Below are positions 1 through 12,792 of a DNA stretch of 64,000 nt, in pieces; the first letter of the stretch is position 1, and every line of letters begins with the position of its first letter. The stretch is taken from the NCBI GenBank assembly GCA_037693485.1, contig CM075351.1, positions 15,805,001 to 15,869,000 on the forward strand, in the 5' to 3' direction. A program made the translations under genes and the position numbers. The notes under the pieces were generated by a model. The model was not told the DNA's origin. It saw only the letters and a program-made list of their open reading frames with translations, and ran no database searches. The stretch is from Kitagawia praeruptora. Lineage: Eukaryota; Streptophyta; Magnoliopsida; Apiales; Apiaceae.

Positions 1-1164
1 AAGGAAAATGAATGTGTTGCAATTTTTTTGTACAACTGCAGATACGTGGTTACTTGTCAAACACAAAAGCCTATTGTCCCATTTAATCAATTGACTACAC
101 TCGACATTGGTCAACCCCAACCCTCTCAAAACTCTCCGTAAAGATTTAGAAGAATTGCTGCTTCCCATTGAAATGAAGACAATACAGATATATTATTTTT
201 ATAACATATTAGCAAACGCTAGCATGTTAACCAAAGACTAAGGTTAACCAAAGCAAAGACCTTGAAACCATCTACAAAGCCTAAACGGGTGAAGTTAATA
301 GAAAAGACTGTAGGCCAAAGAACAACAGAGTCTCTCTGGAATACATCGCTCCTGCAGTAAAATAATTAATTTATCGACTTATTTTTGTGACTACAATCAT
401 AAACTACCAAGTCTATAGCAAGTCATAGTAACACAAGATATAGACACTACATATACGATGGCATAGCCTTAAATTTAAGGGCAGGTTCAAATAATGTCGG
501 GGATATTCTGAGTACGAACATAATGCCCCAAATGCTTTTACCATTCTTCTCGGACATGCATAGTTACCCAAAGATTTGTTGTAAACTTAATATTACAAAT
601 AACAATCTTTAAAATTTTAACTAAAACAAATATCATAACACATAATGAGCTTCAATAAAATGTTAATTTGATAACTTTTTGTAGTATATAGGCAACTAGG
701 CATGCATGGTATTCAGAACAGAATCTTCATGCTTAGATGCATGAGACTAATGGATAAGGGACCCTGTCTGATGAGCAACATAGTTGTTTCTATGATTGTG
801 CGGTATATAGGAAGAATAACTCTGATATGCACAAAAAGTCAAAGAATTTTAGGAAAAACGAATATCTTACCCTTGATAGAGGAACTTTTGCAAGGACAGA
901 ATCAAATCTTATGGAAAAGATCTTATGACATGAAAAAATGGGATTCAGAATAATTACCTTGCATGTCTATTTACTTAGGCTCCTCCGTTTGTTTTCTGGA
1001 AAATAACTAGATTTTGGAAAATAATTTTCATGAGAACATTTTTCTGGAAGATAATTTTCTCGAAATTTTTTTGGATTTTTTTTTATAAAAAAAACCTCGT
1101 CCGGTGAATAATCTGTTTTCCACATAATGTTCATTATTGTAGCGGTCACAAAATTTAATTAAGA
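1..1164. other. No gene seen
   Basis: AT-rich sequence downstream of the uroporphyrinogen-III synthase gene. I searched it on the minus strand for the missing WV[D/E]SI-type last exon and found no convincing match. Confidence 0.5.
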
Positions 1165-1213
1165 AGTTATTATACCGTCATTTCAAAAAAAAAAAAAAAA
1201 AGTTATTATACCG
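1165..1213. mobile_element. 23-bp poly(A) retroposon remnant with 13-bp TSD
   Basis: The 13-mer AGTTATTATACCG occurs at 1165-1177 and again at 1201-1213. Between the copies are only TCATTTC and a run of A. This is the structure expected from L1-type target-primed reverse transcription that stopped almost at once, leaving little more than the tail. A replication-slippage origin cannot be excluded. Confidence 0.6.
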
Positions 1214-2909
1214 GGTAAATGAGTTGTTTCGTCATTGTACTACACACAAACTTTCAGTTGGGTCACCGTCCCAAAAAAGTTTTAAATCACATAATTATAC
1301 TATTAATTGCTGCCAATCATAGCACTGTATAATTAAATATTTTCACGACCGTTAAATAAAGTTTGACTTCAACGAAAGAACGTTAAAACGTTAAATGTTG
1401 CCACATCCTTGCCAGGTACTTGCCATGTCCTTCTCATCAACGCCACGTTAGAAGCCCAAACTCAATCCTACCCGACCCGTTAAAACACAGACCCATCCCT
1501 AAGCCCATTTATCAAACACAAAATCCCAATATGTTATTATTACTAATCTCATTCTATTACACAAATTGTTGAGAGTGAGAGGAGAAATGGGGGCACTTCA
1601 GAACTTAGGGTTTGATTGAACAACGATGGTGCCCTTCTTGCTTAAAGTTGAGATTGAACACTAAATACATACATGAACATGCAAATATATGTTATCTTTG
1701 TGTATTGTGATTGTATAATTTTAAAAATCCTAGTTGCTATGGTGTTATTTTTTGTAAGATATTTATGATATGTATCTTGAACTAGACATGGAAGAATATA
1801 AAATGTACTTGTTCATCTTGAGTTAGTTAGAAGGATGAGTGCGGGTGCGGGGGTGCATAGTACGGGGAAACGGAAATTCGGCAAATCTAAAAATATGTGG
1901 ATTCGGGTGCGGGGTGATTAGGGAAATATCAATATATTAAAATTATATTTTATATGTATATTTCAAGAGTTTCACTCATATTAAAATAAATAGTCAACTA
2001 AATGAGCTCAACTATCCTTATAAGTATATATCATTATCACTTAATAACACAACTAATGCATTATAGCGTAGTTATTCGATCAAGTATTTAAGTATCTACA
2101 TTACTTTCTCTCACTTGTGGGTGGGAGAAGAATCCCAAGAATCCCCAAGCACCGAATAATCCCCAAGAATCGGGTGCACAATGCGGCAGGTAAGTGAAGA
2201 ATCCTTGCTTCCTAGGAAGGAAGAGATAATTGGGTTTAATATGAAGAACCCTAATTGAACTCAATTATACAAGGAAGGGAAGGGGAAATGGATTTAATCA
2301 ATGGGTGGACTTAAATGGATCAGCCATCTCACACTCCACATAAATTAGTCAATTTAACGAGACTAATGGCAGAAACCTATTTGCTATTTGAAATGTTTTG
2401 CTTGTTCAAGTGTTTGATTGAAAACCTTTATATGATGGTAACACAACTGAAAGTTTGTGTATAGTACAGTGTTTAATTTTACCTATTTCTTCTAGTTTAG
2501 AGAAAATATTTTCCTGATTTTGCGGTGTTTGTTTAGTTTAGAGACAATAAAATATTTTAATGGAGAGAAGACCTCTAGAAAATGTTACACAATTAATAAC
2601 ATTTATCTTCTATTCCTCTAGCTCATTTATTACTTTCAAATGAAGCCATTATTTATTATAGTTATCATACCTCCCGCTGCACACTAACATTTATATGATC
2701 CACTGGGTAAAGAAACATTTTGTTGAGGTAAACTAATGCTTGGACACCAAAATTCCTAGTAAAACACCACCAACAAATATGATCATGCAATAACAAATAT
2801 TTAGTATGTGTGACAGCTCAGGGATACCACACAAAGCGTGCAAAAATACGAAGCACGTAAAAAACTAGTTCAAGATGAAGTGAATTTCACTAAGACAAGA
2901 AAATGTAGG
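1214..2909. other. No gene seen; short imperfect repeats
   Basis: AT-rich sequence. Near 2126-2180 an AAGAATCCCCAAG-like word recurs, and a G-rich patch with repeated GGGTGCGGG lies near 1838-1915. Neither resolves into a known element. If the uroporphyrinogen-III synthase gene has a further exon within the window, this is its intron. Confidence 0.4.
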
Positions 2910-2913
2910 TTAC

Positions 2914-5900
2914 CCCTCAAGACCAGGATTAGCCGGATGGTAGACATTTTTCAGACCCAATCTTTTTGCAGCCAAAGCAGTCGTCTCGCCAATGCAGGCA
3001 ACAGAATAATCCCACCCTTCTAAATCTGGAATAAGATTAACCCAGGCACTGTTGCAACAGACTTAACTCAGAGAACAGGAGGAAGGATAAATAAAAGGGG
3101 AAAAAAAAAACAAAAGTTTTAATGAAAAGAAGGCATGATATATGTCTAAAACATCACAAGGCTTCCAAAATAATCATTTGCAGGTGCCTCCTAAAACTGT
3201 CCTTTCTTAAACTTCAAAAATAATATCATAATGTTCATTCAAAAATGAAACTTGCATTTCACGTGATTTGCAAGGGAGGCAAGTGTACTGTAATAACATT
3301 ATTAAACAAAATATGTAAATCCAACTAAATAAGCAAGGAAAAAAGATAATGATCCAAACGAATTACACATCAGAAGCATGAGCAACAAGGAAAACAATCC
3401 TAAACAACAGCATAGGTTTAGCATGGTCCAAATAATTTACTGGGACAAGAAAGTAGCACGCAGCTAGCATTAACTATTAACAGTAGGACATAAAAGAAAC
3501 TCTTCATTTAAGAAGAGTGAAATCTGAAATTTCAGAAAGGTCTAACAGTTTACCGAATTGAAGAAGGTGAAGCCACAGCAATAACAGGGGAAGAAAGTGC
3601 CTGCTGAAAAAGAGTTGGATCTACATGATGAACAGGTACCTGTAAAGCTGTAAGTAATCAGGAGCTGCCAGATACATCATAATGGAGGAAAACCACATAG
3701 TTTCGTAATATATAGCCAGATATGAAAAAATGTGCAATCAAGTTTAAGTTACAAGGATTCTAGAAAAATTATAGTACCATCCGATGCCACATAAAACTTC
3801 CCTCGGCCAATTACAGGAAATCAGCAGGATTGCTTTTATTTTTGCTTGCTTTCAAGACAAATCTTAAAATTTCTCCATTAATTTTCGTAAATGGTCATCA
3901 TATGGGGGGTTCAGTCAAAGATAAATATTAGATATGGCAGAAAATTGTAAGTTTTAATTGAATGGCGAATCATATCAACTCTGAACTCATATTATAGGAA
4001 GCGCATTAAATTTGATAACAGAATACTGAATAATAGAAACTGAGCAACATTTCAATCAAATTTAAATAAACGATTAAAGCTCCTGGTTGTAGAGACATTT
4101 CAGTGAGTGGCATTACAACATGAAATTTCTACAACATATTCAAAGAATAAGCCTTGCAGATACATCTTACATGAAAAGTATGCAGGTCTGGCATGAATGG
4201 TCATTAAATGTGCACAAAAAACTGACAATTTACCCCCCTTCCATGAGCACCTGAAATACTTACTGTTGTGTATGTATTGAGCCTCATGACCTCAAATCCA
4301 CGGCTAGAAAGGCCTTCCTCTGAAACAGAGATGCTATATGTCATATCCATATCGAAATACATATCATGATGCATTAGCAAAATAGGAAGATGGACCACCG
4401 TATTGCACAAACAACTGCAAGATAGACATGCAGCTTCCCCTTTTATTAGGAATTTTTATTTTTGAACTGTAAAGAATCATCAGTCATGAACAAAGAGGTG
4501 AGGTTTACTTGGCTATAAAAAGCATTAGGATCCCCTAGTCCCCTACCAAATTTATTACGTATTATACAGGCAATACTGGCTGATATCAATGTAATGTACA
4601 CTGAACACTTCAATAATTAATGTAAGATGGTATCATTATGCCGTTGTTTTTTATTGCATTTGAAAGAAAAACATGAATATCTTGCAGGGTTCCTTTCTTA
4701 AATTCCAAGACCAATACAATTTTCTCCATTTCGAGGGCTTCATATATTAGCCAGTGCATTTAGAACACTGGCATATTCAATTTATAAGAACACCGAAGGT
4801 CATTTACACATTAGGACCTTGGTAATAATTTCTTTCACTTGCCGTAAGGATGTCTCTTATCACGATTTTTTGTAATTTTTTAATAAAATTAGAACTTAAA
4901 AGTGATAGCCACATGTTATTTATGATTCTACATAGTTAGGGCACACTTTAGATAATGCTTCAATAAGATACGTATTATTAACAAACTGAAGCCAAAAGAA
5001 TATTTCTAAGCTACTGCTTCAGAGTGTGTGACTTTTCAAATTAAAACCCTTTGTATCATATTAAATAATGAGAAAGTACCACTAAAGAAAGCACTTGCAT
5101 CAATTGGGATCTTTCACATCACAACCCACTAGTATAGCCATGTAAGACTTCAACAAACAGATTATTAGCTCATGTGAACATAAGTTTTAGTGCTTTTACA
5201 ACAGTTTTATCCAAGCTAAACAACAAACAAAATAGTGAAAGCACATACCAATCTCACTGCTAGCTTTTGCAGATGCAGGATACAACACGGTGCACTTTTT
5301 GTTTCCAGTGTGTGGGAGTTCTGAAGCTAAAACCTTACCGGTTGCTGAAAGAATAGTATAATGAAATTAAGTCACCTTGCAGTTTCTGGAAGCTATCAGA
5401 TATTCAGATCCATAGAAATGTATGGTTTCCCCAAGAAAATACCTTTTGAAGGAGCAAATGCAATGTCAAGCATCTGCTTTGACGAGTGTGTCACATTATC
5501 AAATATGCTTGCTGTACCAGCTCCAACAACACATATCTTCACATTCGGGGTACCAGCAGCACTATGGATCAAAAACAAAAATATGTCAATATGGAATTTC
5601 CGTCAAAAACTTCAGCTTTTACTAACTTGACATCACTAACTAACTAAAAAATCTTACTTCCAAGCTTCAAGGAAGACTAGACCGGCTTCAGGAGAAGTTA
5701 TAACAATCCACTCAAAAGTCGCCTCTGTTGCCGCAAGACATGCAAAACACCACTTCCATTATGCAGTTTACTAAGTGCTTGTCAAATACTTCCAGAGTAC
5801 ACTAAAAACGGTCTATTTTAACTGAAATAGCAGAAGTTACTACATCCTATAATCAAAAACTACTTGAACTATTAAATGAGTGCCTATAAAATGATATAGT

Positions 5901-8623
5901 TCCAAGTGCAAGTACAACTTTTAAGGAAAGTGGTCAGCATCATTCAGTAGTGAACTTGTATGCGTTGAATGGATTACCTTGATGTCACTGACGGACGGAT
6001 AAGACAGAATAGAAGATGCTCACTATGATGAAGGCAATATATCAAAATGCAAATCATATATACATTTTTATAGCAAATGAAAAGTGGAAGATAACTGAAA
6101 GACTCAAACCATATCATGTCCTTGTATTCATAATAACATGTCCTTACATAACTCTTAGTATCAAGTGTATCAAGTGCCACACCAAAGTGAAACCACAAAA
6201 CCCTGAGAACATACCTCTCAAAACAGAAGAGAGCCTTTCTAAATCAGGTAAGTGCCTGTGTTGAATAAGGGGAAGCTCTAGACAGTTGACACCATGTTTT
6301 GCCTGTGTATAAAACATAACCCGTCTTTACTAAGACTACAATTAATTCTTTTTATTAGCATATATGCACTCTGAACACCCATGTCTACAAGCATATATGC
6401 ACTCTGAACACCCATGTCTATAAACATCAGAGTTTTCTTCTCCACAAGCTTCATTTAGATGACCGCTTGACTCCCTTATATATAGATACTCTAAATTTTG
6501 CACAGTCCAGTACAAATTATCAAAATATCAGGTATAAGAAGACCAATATACCTAATTAGACCCTAATGCTGCCTACACATGCCAGTATTAAAGAAATTTG
6601 GTCAATAAAATACATATCTAGACTGCAACACTACATTATACTAAAAGCTGAACTTTTACAAAGAAGTGAACGATGAAAAGGAATGAACAATAAAACAGAC
6701 CTATAAGGCTACAACTAATATAAGCAAAAATAAAACTTCATTCATCTTGCGGTCAATTACCAAAAGTTACCTACTAGCCATAAAGTTAAAGTAATAGCCA
6801 CAAAAGTCTCAACTCCAAACCTTCTTTACTTTTAATTGCAAACAAGGTCATGCAATAAGGTTATGTACAACAAATGAATATTAACTCATATTGGATACCA
6901 ACTTGTTACTCCTGTTGCAAATATGGTAATGAAACAAATGTACATCAGACCCCATAAAGTATTTAATTAATATCAAGTTGCAACTTCTTTAAGCCAACAT
7001 GGTTATACGAAAGTACATTGTGCTGCATTGAAGCTATATAAAAAATTCTGTATATCCACCATTAGCACATGCTGATTATCGTAGAAAATGATACTGTACG
7101 ATTTTATTTTTATTAATTTTTGCTAAGTACACTGTACTATTTTTTATTTTTTTTGCTAAGCCACTGTACTAAATTTAAGGATACTAAGCAAAAAGATAAT
7201 GACTGACATCGTATAGCTTGTTAGTCATACTTTCCTGTTATCATTTTGCAGCTGTAAACTCTATGTCTATAGCAATAGTAAGGAAAGAAAGACTATCATA
7301 CGATGCTCGAGAGAGAACCCTAAAGCACAGTTAATATTATACTAAAACTTACTGAAGAGTCGCTCATCGGTTGAACAAAAAGGAAATAAATTATAAGTTG
7401 ACCCAAAGGAAGGTGCCCGCAAACTGCTATACAAACCATATTGAAGCGAGCAATTCGTTAAGCTGGGTAAACTAGTCAGTATCTTCACCTTTATCATCAC
7501 TACTACAATTCTAGACTCCAATTCTGCTGGATCCACAAATTAAATCAAACTTTTCTATATACGATGGTAGGTAATTGCATTGTGTGCAAATCTAAAGTTA
7601 GAGTTTAATGGTGGAACTTGGAGAAACCTGCACCTGATTCACCACAACAGATGCTCTCGAAACAAAACAACGATTTAGTATTCTCTTCGTTCTTTTTTTT
7701 TTTGCTACACAATTTAGTATTATCTTCGATTCTTCCCACTCTAATTTCACTCTCTAATGTGGGATGGGATGCTTTAAAAGCTAGGCTTTCTCAACAAAAA
7801 AACGCATACACTAATTTACTTGAGGCATAATTTAGCGTAATTTTAATATTAAATTAAATATCTCCACGAGCTTAATTTATTAATTGAATTATATCTCTTC
7901 AACATTAGAGTCAAAACGTCGAAACTCAAACTGTGTTTGTGCTATCATACTCCAAAACTGGAACAACACGAGAAGATGTGTAAATCGAGTTGCTCATTGA
8001 ATCGGACGACTCGTACACTACTACTAGAGGTCAAATACTAACGATGAATCAACAGTCTAACTCTAAAGCTTCATAAATATATACAGAGTAATATACATAT
8101 ACAATTTGATTCGAACATGAAATTTCTTAGGAACTTATATAATATACATGCTGATGCGAAATTCTCAGGTGTTTTTACTCTTTACCGGAGATATTCGTAA
8201 CACTTCATAGACAAATAATCAAACAGATTATACAAACACTCATTTCATACGCAAATATCAGCAACTAAAAACATCAAAACGCAGAAAAAAAACAAATATA
8301 CGCAAAAAAAAACCCCTAAAAATCATCATAATTCAAAAAATGACACAATAATCAATCACAATACTCATTAAAACATAGATACATTCAATAAACAAACAAT
8401 AAATAAGCTGATGAAATGAAATTACCAGCGCGTTGATGAGCTTGGCGTTTTTTCCGCGCTCGCGTGTAACGACGACATCGGCGGTGGAGCAAGATACTGT
8501 AGAAGAGGACGGAGATGACGCCGGTGATCGGAATTTTAGAGAGAGAAAGTTCCGGTGAAGTTTCAGAGGTGGAACAATGATAAGAGATGAAGTAGAGAGA
8601 GAAAGTGGAGATGACAAATTCAT
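2914..8623 (-). CDS. HEMD: Uroporphyrinogen-III synthase, plastid-targeted (terminal exon not found)
   Basis: Uroporphyrinogen-III synthase cyclises hydroxymethylbilane to uroporphyrinogen III in plastid tetrapyrrole (haem and chlorophyll) synthesis. Eight exons with GT/AG borders keep one frame: 8426-8623, 6215-6302, 5658-5724, 5443-5561, 5249-5344, 4264-4319, 3554-3639 and 2914-3048. Exon 1 has a Ser/Leu/Pro-rich transit-like peptide (about residues 1-48), then VVVTRERGKNAKLINAL. Later exons give LELPLIQH, WIVITSPEAG, CVVGAGTASIF, AFAPSK, VLYPASAKA, RGFEVMRLNTYTTV, AVASPSSIRAWVNL and ACIGETTALAAKRLGLKNVY, all family landmarks. About 281 residues are visible, against roughly 300-320 for plant homologs. 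The protein normally continues after PGLEG with a short WV[D/E]SI-type tail. Here reading on from GLEG meets TAA at 2910-2912, overlapping a usable GT donor, so a short last exon either lies further left or outside the window, or the protein ends here. No frame breaks were seen elsewhere. Confidence 0.92.
6358..6423. repeat. 33-bp direct tandem duplication in intron 1
   Basis: Two adjacent copies of a 33-bp unit beginning GCATATATGCACTCTGAAC, differing by one or two bases, in the first intron of the uroporphyrinogen-III synthase gene. Likely a recent slippage or tandem duplication with no coding effect. Confidence 0.8.
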
Positions 8624-8770
8624 TTCTTTTTTGGTTTGGGCTTGTAACGTGTTGGCTTGGAGTAGAATTTAGACAGCTGTTACTTATTTTCATTATTTCT
8701 AATTTTCTATTCTGTTAGTTTATTATTTTCTTTACAGTACTGTGCTTGTATTTAAATAAGGGTAAATTGG

Positions 8771-9048
8771 TACTCCCTCCGTCCCTTTTTAGTTGGTACA
8801 TTTGCAAAAAAAATTTGTCCCTAAATAGTTGTCACATTCCTTGTTCCAATACATTTTTTACCAATTTTTCTATATATACCCTTTTATTTCTATTACCAAT
8901 GTTTGACTTTATATTTAATATACACACTCATAACTCATCATTTAATGTTAAGATTAATGGCAAGCATGGAAACAAATTATATAATTAAAGCTTTCTTAAT
9001 ATGTGTGTTTTTTGCAAATGTACCAACTAAAAAGGGACGGAGGGAGTA
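8771..9048. mobile_element. Stowaway-type MITE (Tc1/mariner)
   Basis: The ends are TA-CTCCCTCCGTCCC and GGGACGGAGGGAG-TA, with inverted repeats extending about 33 bp (through AGTTGGTACATTTGC). The TA at each end is the typical target duplication. The element is about 278 bp with no coding capacity. It lies about 150 bp upstream of the uroporphyrinogen-III synthase start codon and may affect promoter spacing. Confidence 0.93.
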
Positions 9049-9350
9049 ATGCTAAACATAGTAGGGCTATCGTTAAACATTAATGTAACTGGATAAATAC
9101 ATTTAAAATGTCAAGTTTGCACTCAATACATCAAGTTTGTACGAATTTAAATATAATTATTTAGCAATTTGGAAGTTTTTTATTAATGGAAATTAATGTG
9201 AATGCAGGGGTCCACTATTATTATTTAGAAAATTGAATTGATGTTGTAAAAGAGCATTAAAAAACTAAAAAACAATTAAATAATTAAAGTATGTTAAAAA
9301 AATAAGAATATTTAATGCTTAACCATAGGACTTAGGGCTATTGTTAGCAT
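9049..9350. mobile_element. MITE-like inverted-repeat element next to the Stowaway
   Basis: The left end AATGCTAAACATAGTAGGGC pairs imperfectly with the right end GGGCTATTGTTAGCATT as inverted repeats around an AT-rich core. It abuts the Stowaway copy. No clear TSD was found, so the superfamily is left open. Confidence 0.45.
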
Positions 9351-9842
9351 TTTCCTTTAAATAATTGAGGCAGGGCTCTGATTCGAAATGAGGAAGTGTT
9401 ACTTTTGTGACAACCCGATCAAATCTCTCGATTTTTTTTCAAAAATTGGATCAAATGTAAAATTTGAATTCAAAATAAATCGAAGTAAATTGCTCTAAAT
9501 GCAATCAATTTGAATAATTAATCCATCATAAACTTCAAAAGATGCAATTAATAGTAGTAATTTGCAAACTGAATAGAAGTTTCAAATTTTTTTGATGTGG
9601 GATTGGGATGTTACAACTTTTTACTTAATATTTTTGAAATAATATTAAAAGATTTGATATTTTGATGAAATTTATTATTTGGTAAAAAATGTTTAGTGCA
9701 AGTACCGAATTTTTGAATTTTTGGGTTCGAATAACTTAAAATTGAACTAAAATATTTCGAGTTATGGCCGAATGAAGCTCATTTTCTCCTATGAGAAATT
9801 AGCCTGCACGAAGACTTAAATTTGTTATCAAATATAGAGCTA

Positions 9843-10117
9843 TTTGACAACAAATTCATTCAACTTTTCTCAATTTTGCATAATAGTAACTATTATAATT
9901 TTTTGTCACCATTTTAACCATCTACTTTTCTAAAATTATGCATAATTTGCTAAAATAATCATAATGGTGACAAAAAATAATCAAAATAATCCATTAAATT
10001 TCATCGATTTTGTAAAATTTTGCATAATTTACAAAAGGTTGATGGTTAAAATGATGACAAAAAATCATAATAGTTATTGTGCAAAATCGAGAAAAGTTTA
10101 ATGAATTTTTTGACAGA
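9843..10117. repeat. Foldback element, imperfect palindrome of about 275 bp
   Basis: The left arm (about 9848-9915; CAACTTTTCTC, then TTTTTGTCACCATTTTAACC) is the reverse complement, with mismatches, of the right arm (about 10033-10110; GGTTAAAATGATGACAAAAA, then GAGAAAAGTT). A shorter inverted pair lies between them. It would form a long hairpin and is probably a decayed MITE. No TSD assigned. Confidence 0.65.
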
Positions 10118-11505
10118 TATCTTTTAAATATATAAATAATAATTTGTAAATTAAGCTAGATTTTCATATGAACAGAAGCCACCGATTAAACTAGTAGACC
10201 TAATATGCACTAAATAGTGGTCCAGTACACACACCAAAACGGAATAGCGCAATCGAGTACCCTTCTACTTTAGATAATCACTGATTTTGCTTTACACAAA
10301 ATCTACATATTTTTTATACATATTGATTTGTGGCCGTTAGATCATGATGTTGGAAAGATCCAACGGCCGTAGATGACTACAGATTTAGAGGTTTGTATTT
10401 AGATTACATGTTATGGTGCGCCCCGACATAGGGACTTTGGGTTAGGATGGGTTATGTGCCCCATGCTGGAACAAATTTGGCTAATCACTTGTTACAAAAG
10501 GTTTTAGATACGTAAGTGCATACGTCCATGGCCCAAAACACATGAAATTTCTGATTAAACCGTAAATTCAATATAAATCTAGAGCATCGTTATAGATTTG
10601 AAAATCAGAATAAATCGGTTTCGATATCTAATAGCAATTTATCCATAAATTAAGATTTATTGGAATAATAAATTGGAACAAAAAAATGATATATTTTAAT
10701 ATTTTAATAATATTTAATAATTAATCTAATTTATAGTATAGTATACCATTTAAAAATATTTCATAACGATAAATTAGATTTAAAAATCAAATCGATCAAA
10801 TTTTTTTTAACGATTTATAGGTGATTTATCGATGAATTCTAAAAAATCGGACAATTTTTAGGACACTGATCTAGAGTCATTAAATTGAATACAAGATACA
10901 ATTTGGAGGTGATGCAAGGTTGATAATTTTTTCTTTCAAAATTGATGGTAAAATAATGGGAAAAAATAGATTTTTGCATTTACATCAATTATATGAGTTA
11001 AAAATTTTCATTTTATCATGCTATCATTGTCACTTTTCAATATTATTTGTTGGGAATGATTATAGGTTCCTAACATTACTTTTACGAGTTTACGAATTTA
11101 ATTGGTAATATCTACACAAAAATTATTATACGATTATATTAGAACGTTTAATCATTTCTAACATTCATATATACACACGAATTTTGGGGGGGGGGGATTA
11201 TTTAAAGAAATTAGTATTTAATTTATTTTAATACATTATCATCAATATTAATAAGGGCTGTTTGTAAATTTTATTAAAAATTATTCTACTAATGTAATAA
11301 AATCATAAGATTATTTGGTAGCACTTTTTTACATTTACATGTTTGATGTAAAATATATGAGAATTTTTTTTTGGCGAGATTTGATAATAAAATCAAAAGT
11401 TACTTTCCTGCAAATAAATTCGTGTATATTTTTTAAAATTTTCAAACCATCTGAATGAGATGAATCAAAAATTGCAATCTAGCATTCTATATTGAAAATA
11501 TTTTC
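10118..11505. other. No gene seen
   Basis: AT-rich intergenic DNA with a run of ten G near 11188-11197. No reading frame resembles a known protein. Confidence 0.5.
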
Positions 11506-11522
11506 AAAACACCTCTATGTTT

Positions 11523-11748
11523 TTTTTTTTTTTTTTTTTGTCAGGAATGAGAAAATTTCATAAATGAATTGTATGGGAATACAATATCCTAATAAGGAGT
11601 TTCTTTCGATCAAGAAAGTTCATCATCTAACCGAATGGCACGCATATTGCCACCGGACGTTTAGACAATAACACATTCAAGTCTGAAAAGAAGAACCCCA
11701 CAAAGAAGGGCCTCGTTAAAACCCCACAAGAGCAAAACCCTATGGGAA
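11523..11748 (-). mobile_element. Non-LTR retroposon (SINE or LINE 3' end), antisense
   Basis: A run of about 17 T at the left edge is the poly(A) tail of a minus-strand element. It is flanked by an exact 17-bp TSD, AAAACACCTCTATGTTT, at 11506-11522 and 11749-11765. On the minus strand the body runs from CCCATAGGGTTTTGC to AATTTTCTCATTCCTGAC and then A(n), which resembles plant LINE 3' ends. I see no coding sequence and no clear Pol III boxes, so a heavily 5'-truncated LINE is somewhat more likely than a SINE. Confidence 0.8.
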
Positions 11749-11878
11749 AAAACACCTCTATGTTTATTTGTGTAAAATGTGTAAAATGTTATTATATTTG
11801 TTATGCATATATTTGTGTTAATTGTTATTGAGTTTATAATGTTAACTGAATGACTAATTGTGTTTTAAGAAAAGATAT

Positions 11879-12034
11879 AAACACACAACGTACTCAGTAT
11901 ATCCCATATGAGCAGAGTCTGAGGGGGTAGGATGTACACAATCATGCCCTTACACAAAGGTAGGGAAATTGTTTCCGGTTTTTTTGACTCCCGGCAGAAA
12001 TCGAACCCGTGACCTCACGGTTCACGGATTGGGC
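11879..12034 (-). mobile_element. AU-like SINE, 5'-truncated, antisense
   Basis: On the minus strand GTGAGGTCACGGGTTCGA carries a tRNA-type B box, followed by GGAAACAATTTCCC and GTGTACATCCTACCC, the layout of the plant AU SINE family. The A box appears to be missing. The TSD TTAAGAAAAGATAT is exact at 11865-11878 and 12035-12048. Confidence 0.75.
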
Positions 12035-12162
12035 TTAAGAAAAGATATGTGATGACATATTGGGAATTAAGGTAAATTTTATGATTTTGGAGAATTGTGA
12101 TGTGGGAATATATGGTATGGACATGATTTGTTGTGTTACTTTTGTTTGGGATAAATATTTAA

Positions 12163-12792
12163 GGGGTTTTTTTTAAAAAATATCCATCCTTCAAATTATT
12201 TTTTAAAAAATATTATCACTTTTAAAATTATTTATAAAAATATCTTTCTTTAAAATTCTTTTTTAAAAAATACGGTTTGCAATCTGCGCAATCTTTGCAA
12301 CCTCATTTATAACTTCAGGCGGCGCCAACCGTGTGAGTTGCAAATGAGGTTGCAACTAAAAACTGGAGGTTGCAAAGGTTGAAAATTCGTCTGCTCCCCT
12401 ATATATGATAGAAGGTTGCATATGAGGACATATGAGGTTGCTATGCATCCTCATATGCAACCGAAAACTGAAAACTGGAAGTTCCAGTTATTATTTTTGA
12501 TCAGTTTTTTGAAATATATATATATATATATATATATATGCTTGTCGAAAATGATAACTGAAAACTAGAACTTGCAATCGGAAATTCATTTGCAACCTTT
12601 ACAACCTTTGCAACCTTTCCAACCTTTGCAACCAAAAATTAAAAGTTGCGGCTGACGCCGCCCATATATACAAAAGGTTGCATAAATATTTTTGAAAATA
12701 AAACTTAAAAAATAGTATTTTTGTAAATAAATTTTAAAGTGGTAGTATTTTTGAAAATAGTTTTAAAAAGATAGTATATGGGGTAATTTCCC
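12163..12792. mobile_element. Non-autonomous MULE-like element, 9-bp TSD
   Basis: A 630-bp element flanked by the 9-bp duplication AATATTTAA (12154-12162 and 12793-12801), the TSD size of Mutator-like elements. The long terminal inverted repeats of about 110 bp are degenerate and built from smaller TTTTAAAAAATAT-type units. The right terminus reads inward as GGGAAATTACCCC, a common MULE end. The core has short Cys-poor repeats with TTTGCAACC words and an (AT)n tract. No transposase or captured gene was recognised. Confidence 0.75.
12514..12539. repeat. (AT)n microsatellite
   Basis: About 13 TA units inside the MULE-like element. Confidence 0.9.

Noticed and set aside
2130..2220. CRISPR-like spaced repeats
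   Set aside because: The AAGAATCCCCAAG words are irregular in spacing and sequence, and this is a plant nuclear region.
7342..7536. A minus-strand open frame in uroporphyrinogen-III synthase intron 1 as an exon
   Set aside because: The true second exon (KHGVNCLELPLIQH) is at 6215-6302 with matching phase; the frame at 7342 has no family similarity.
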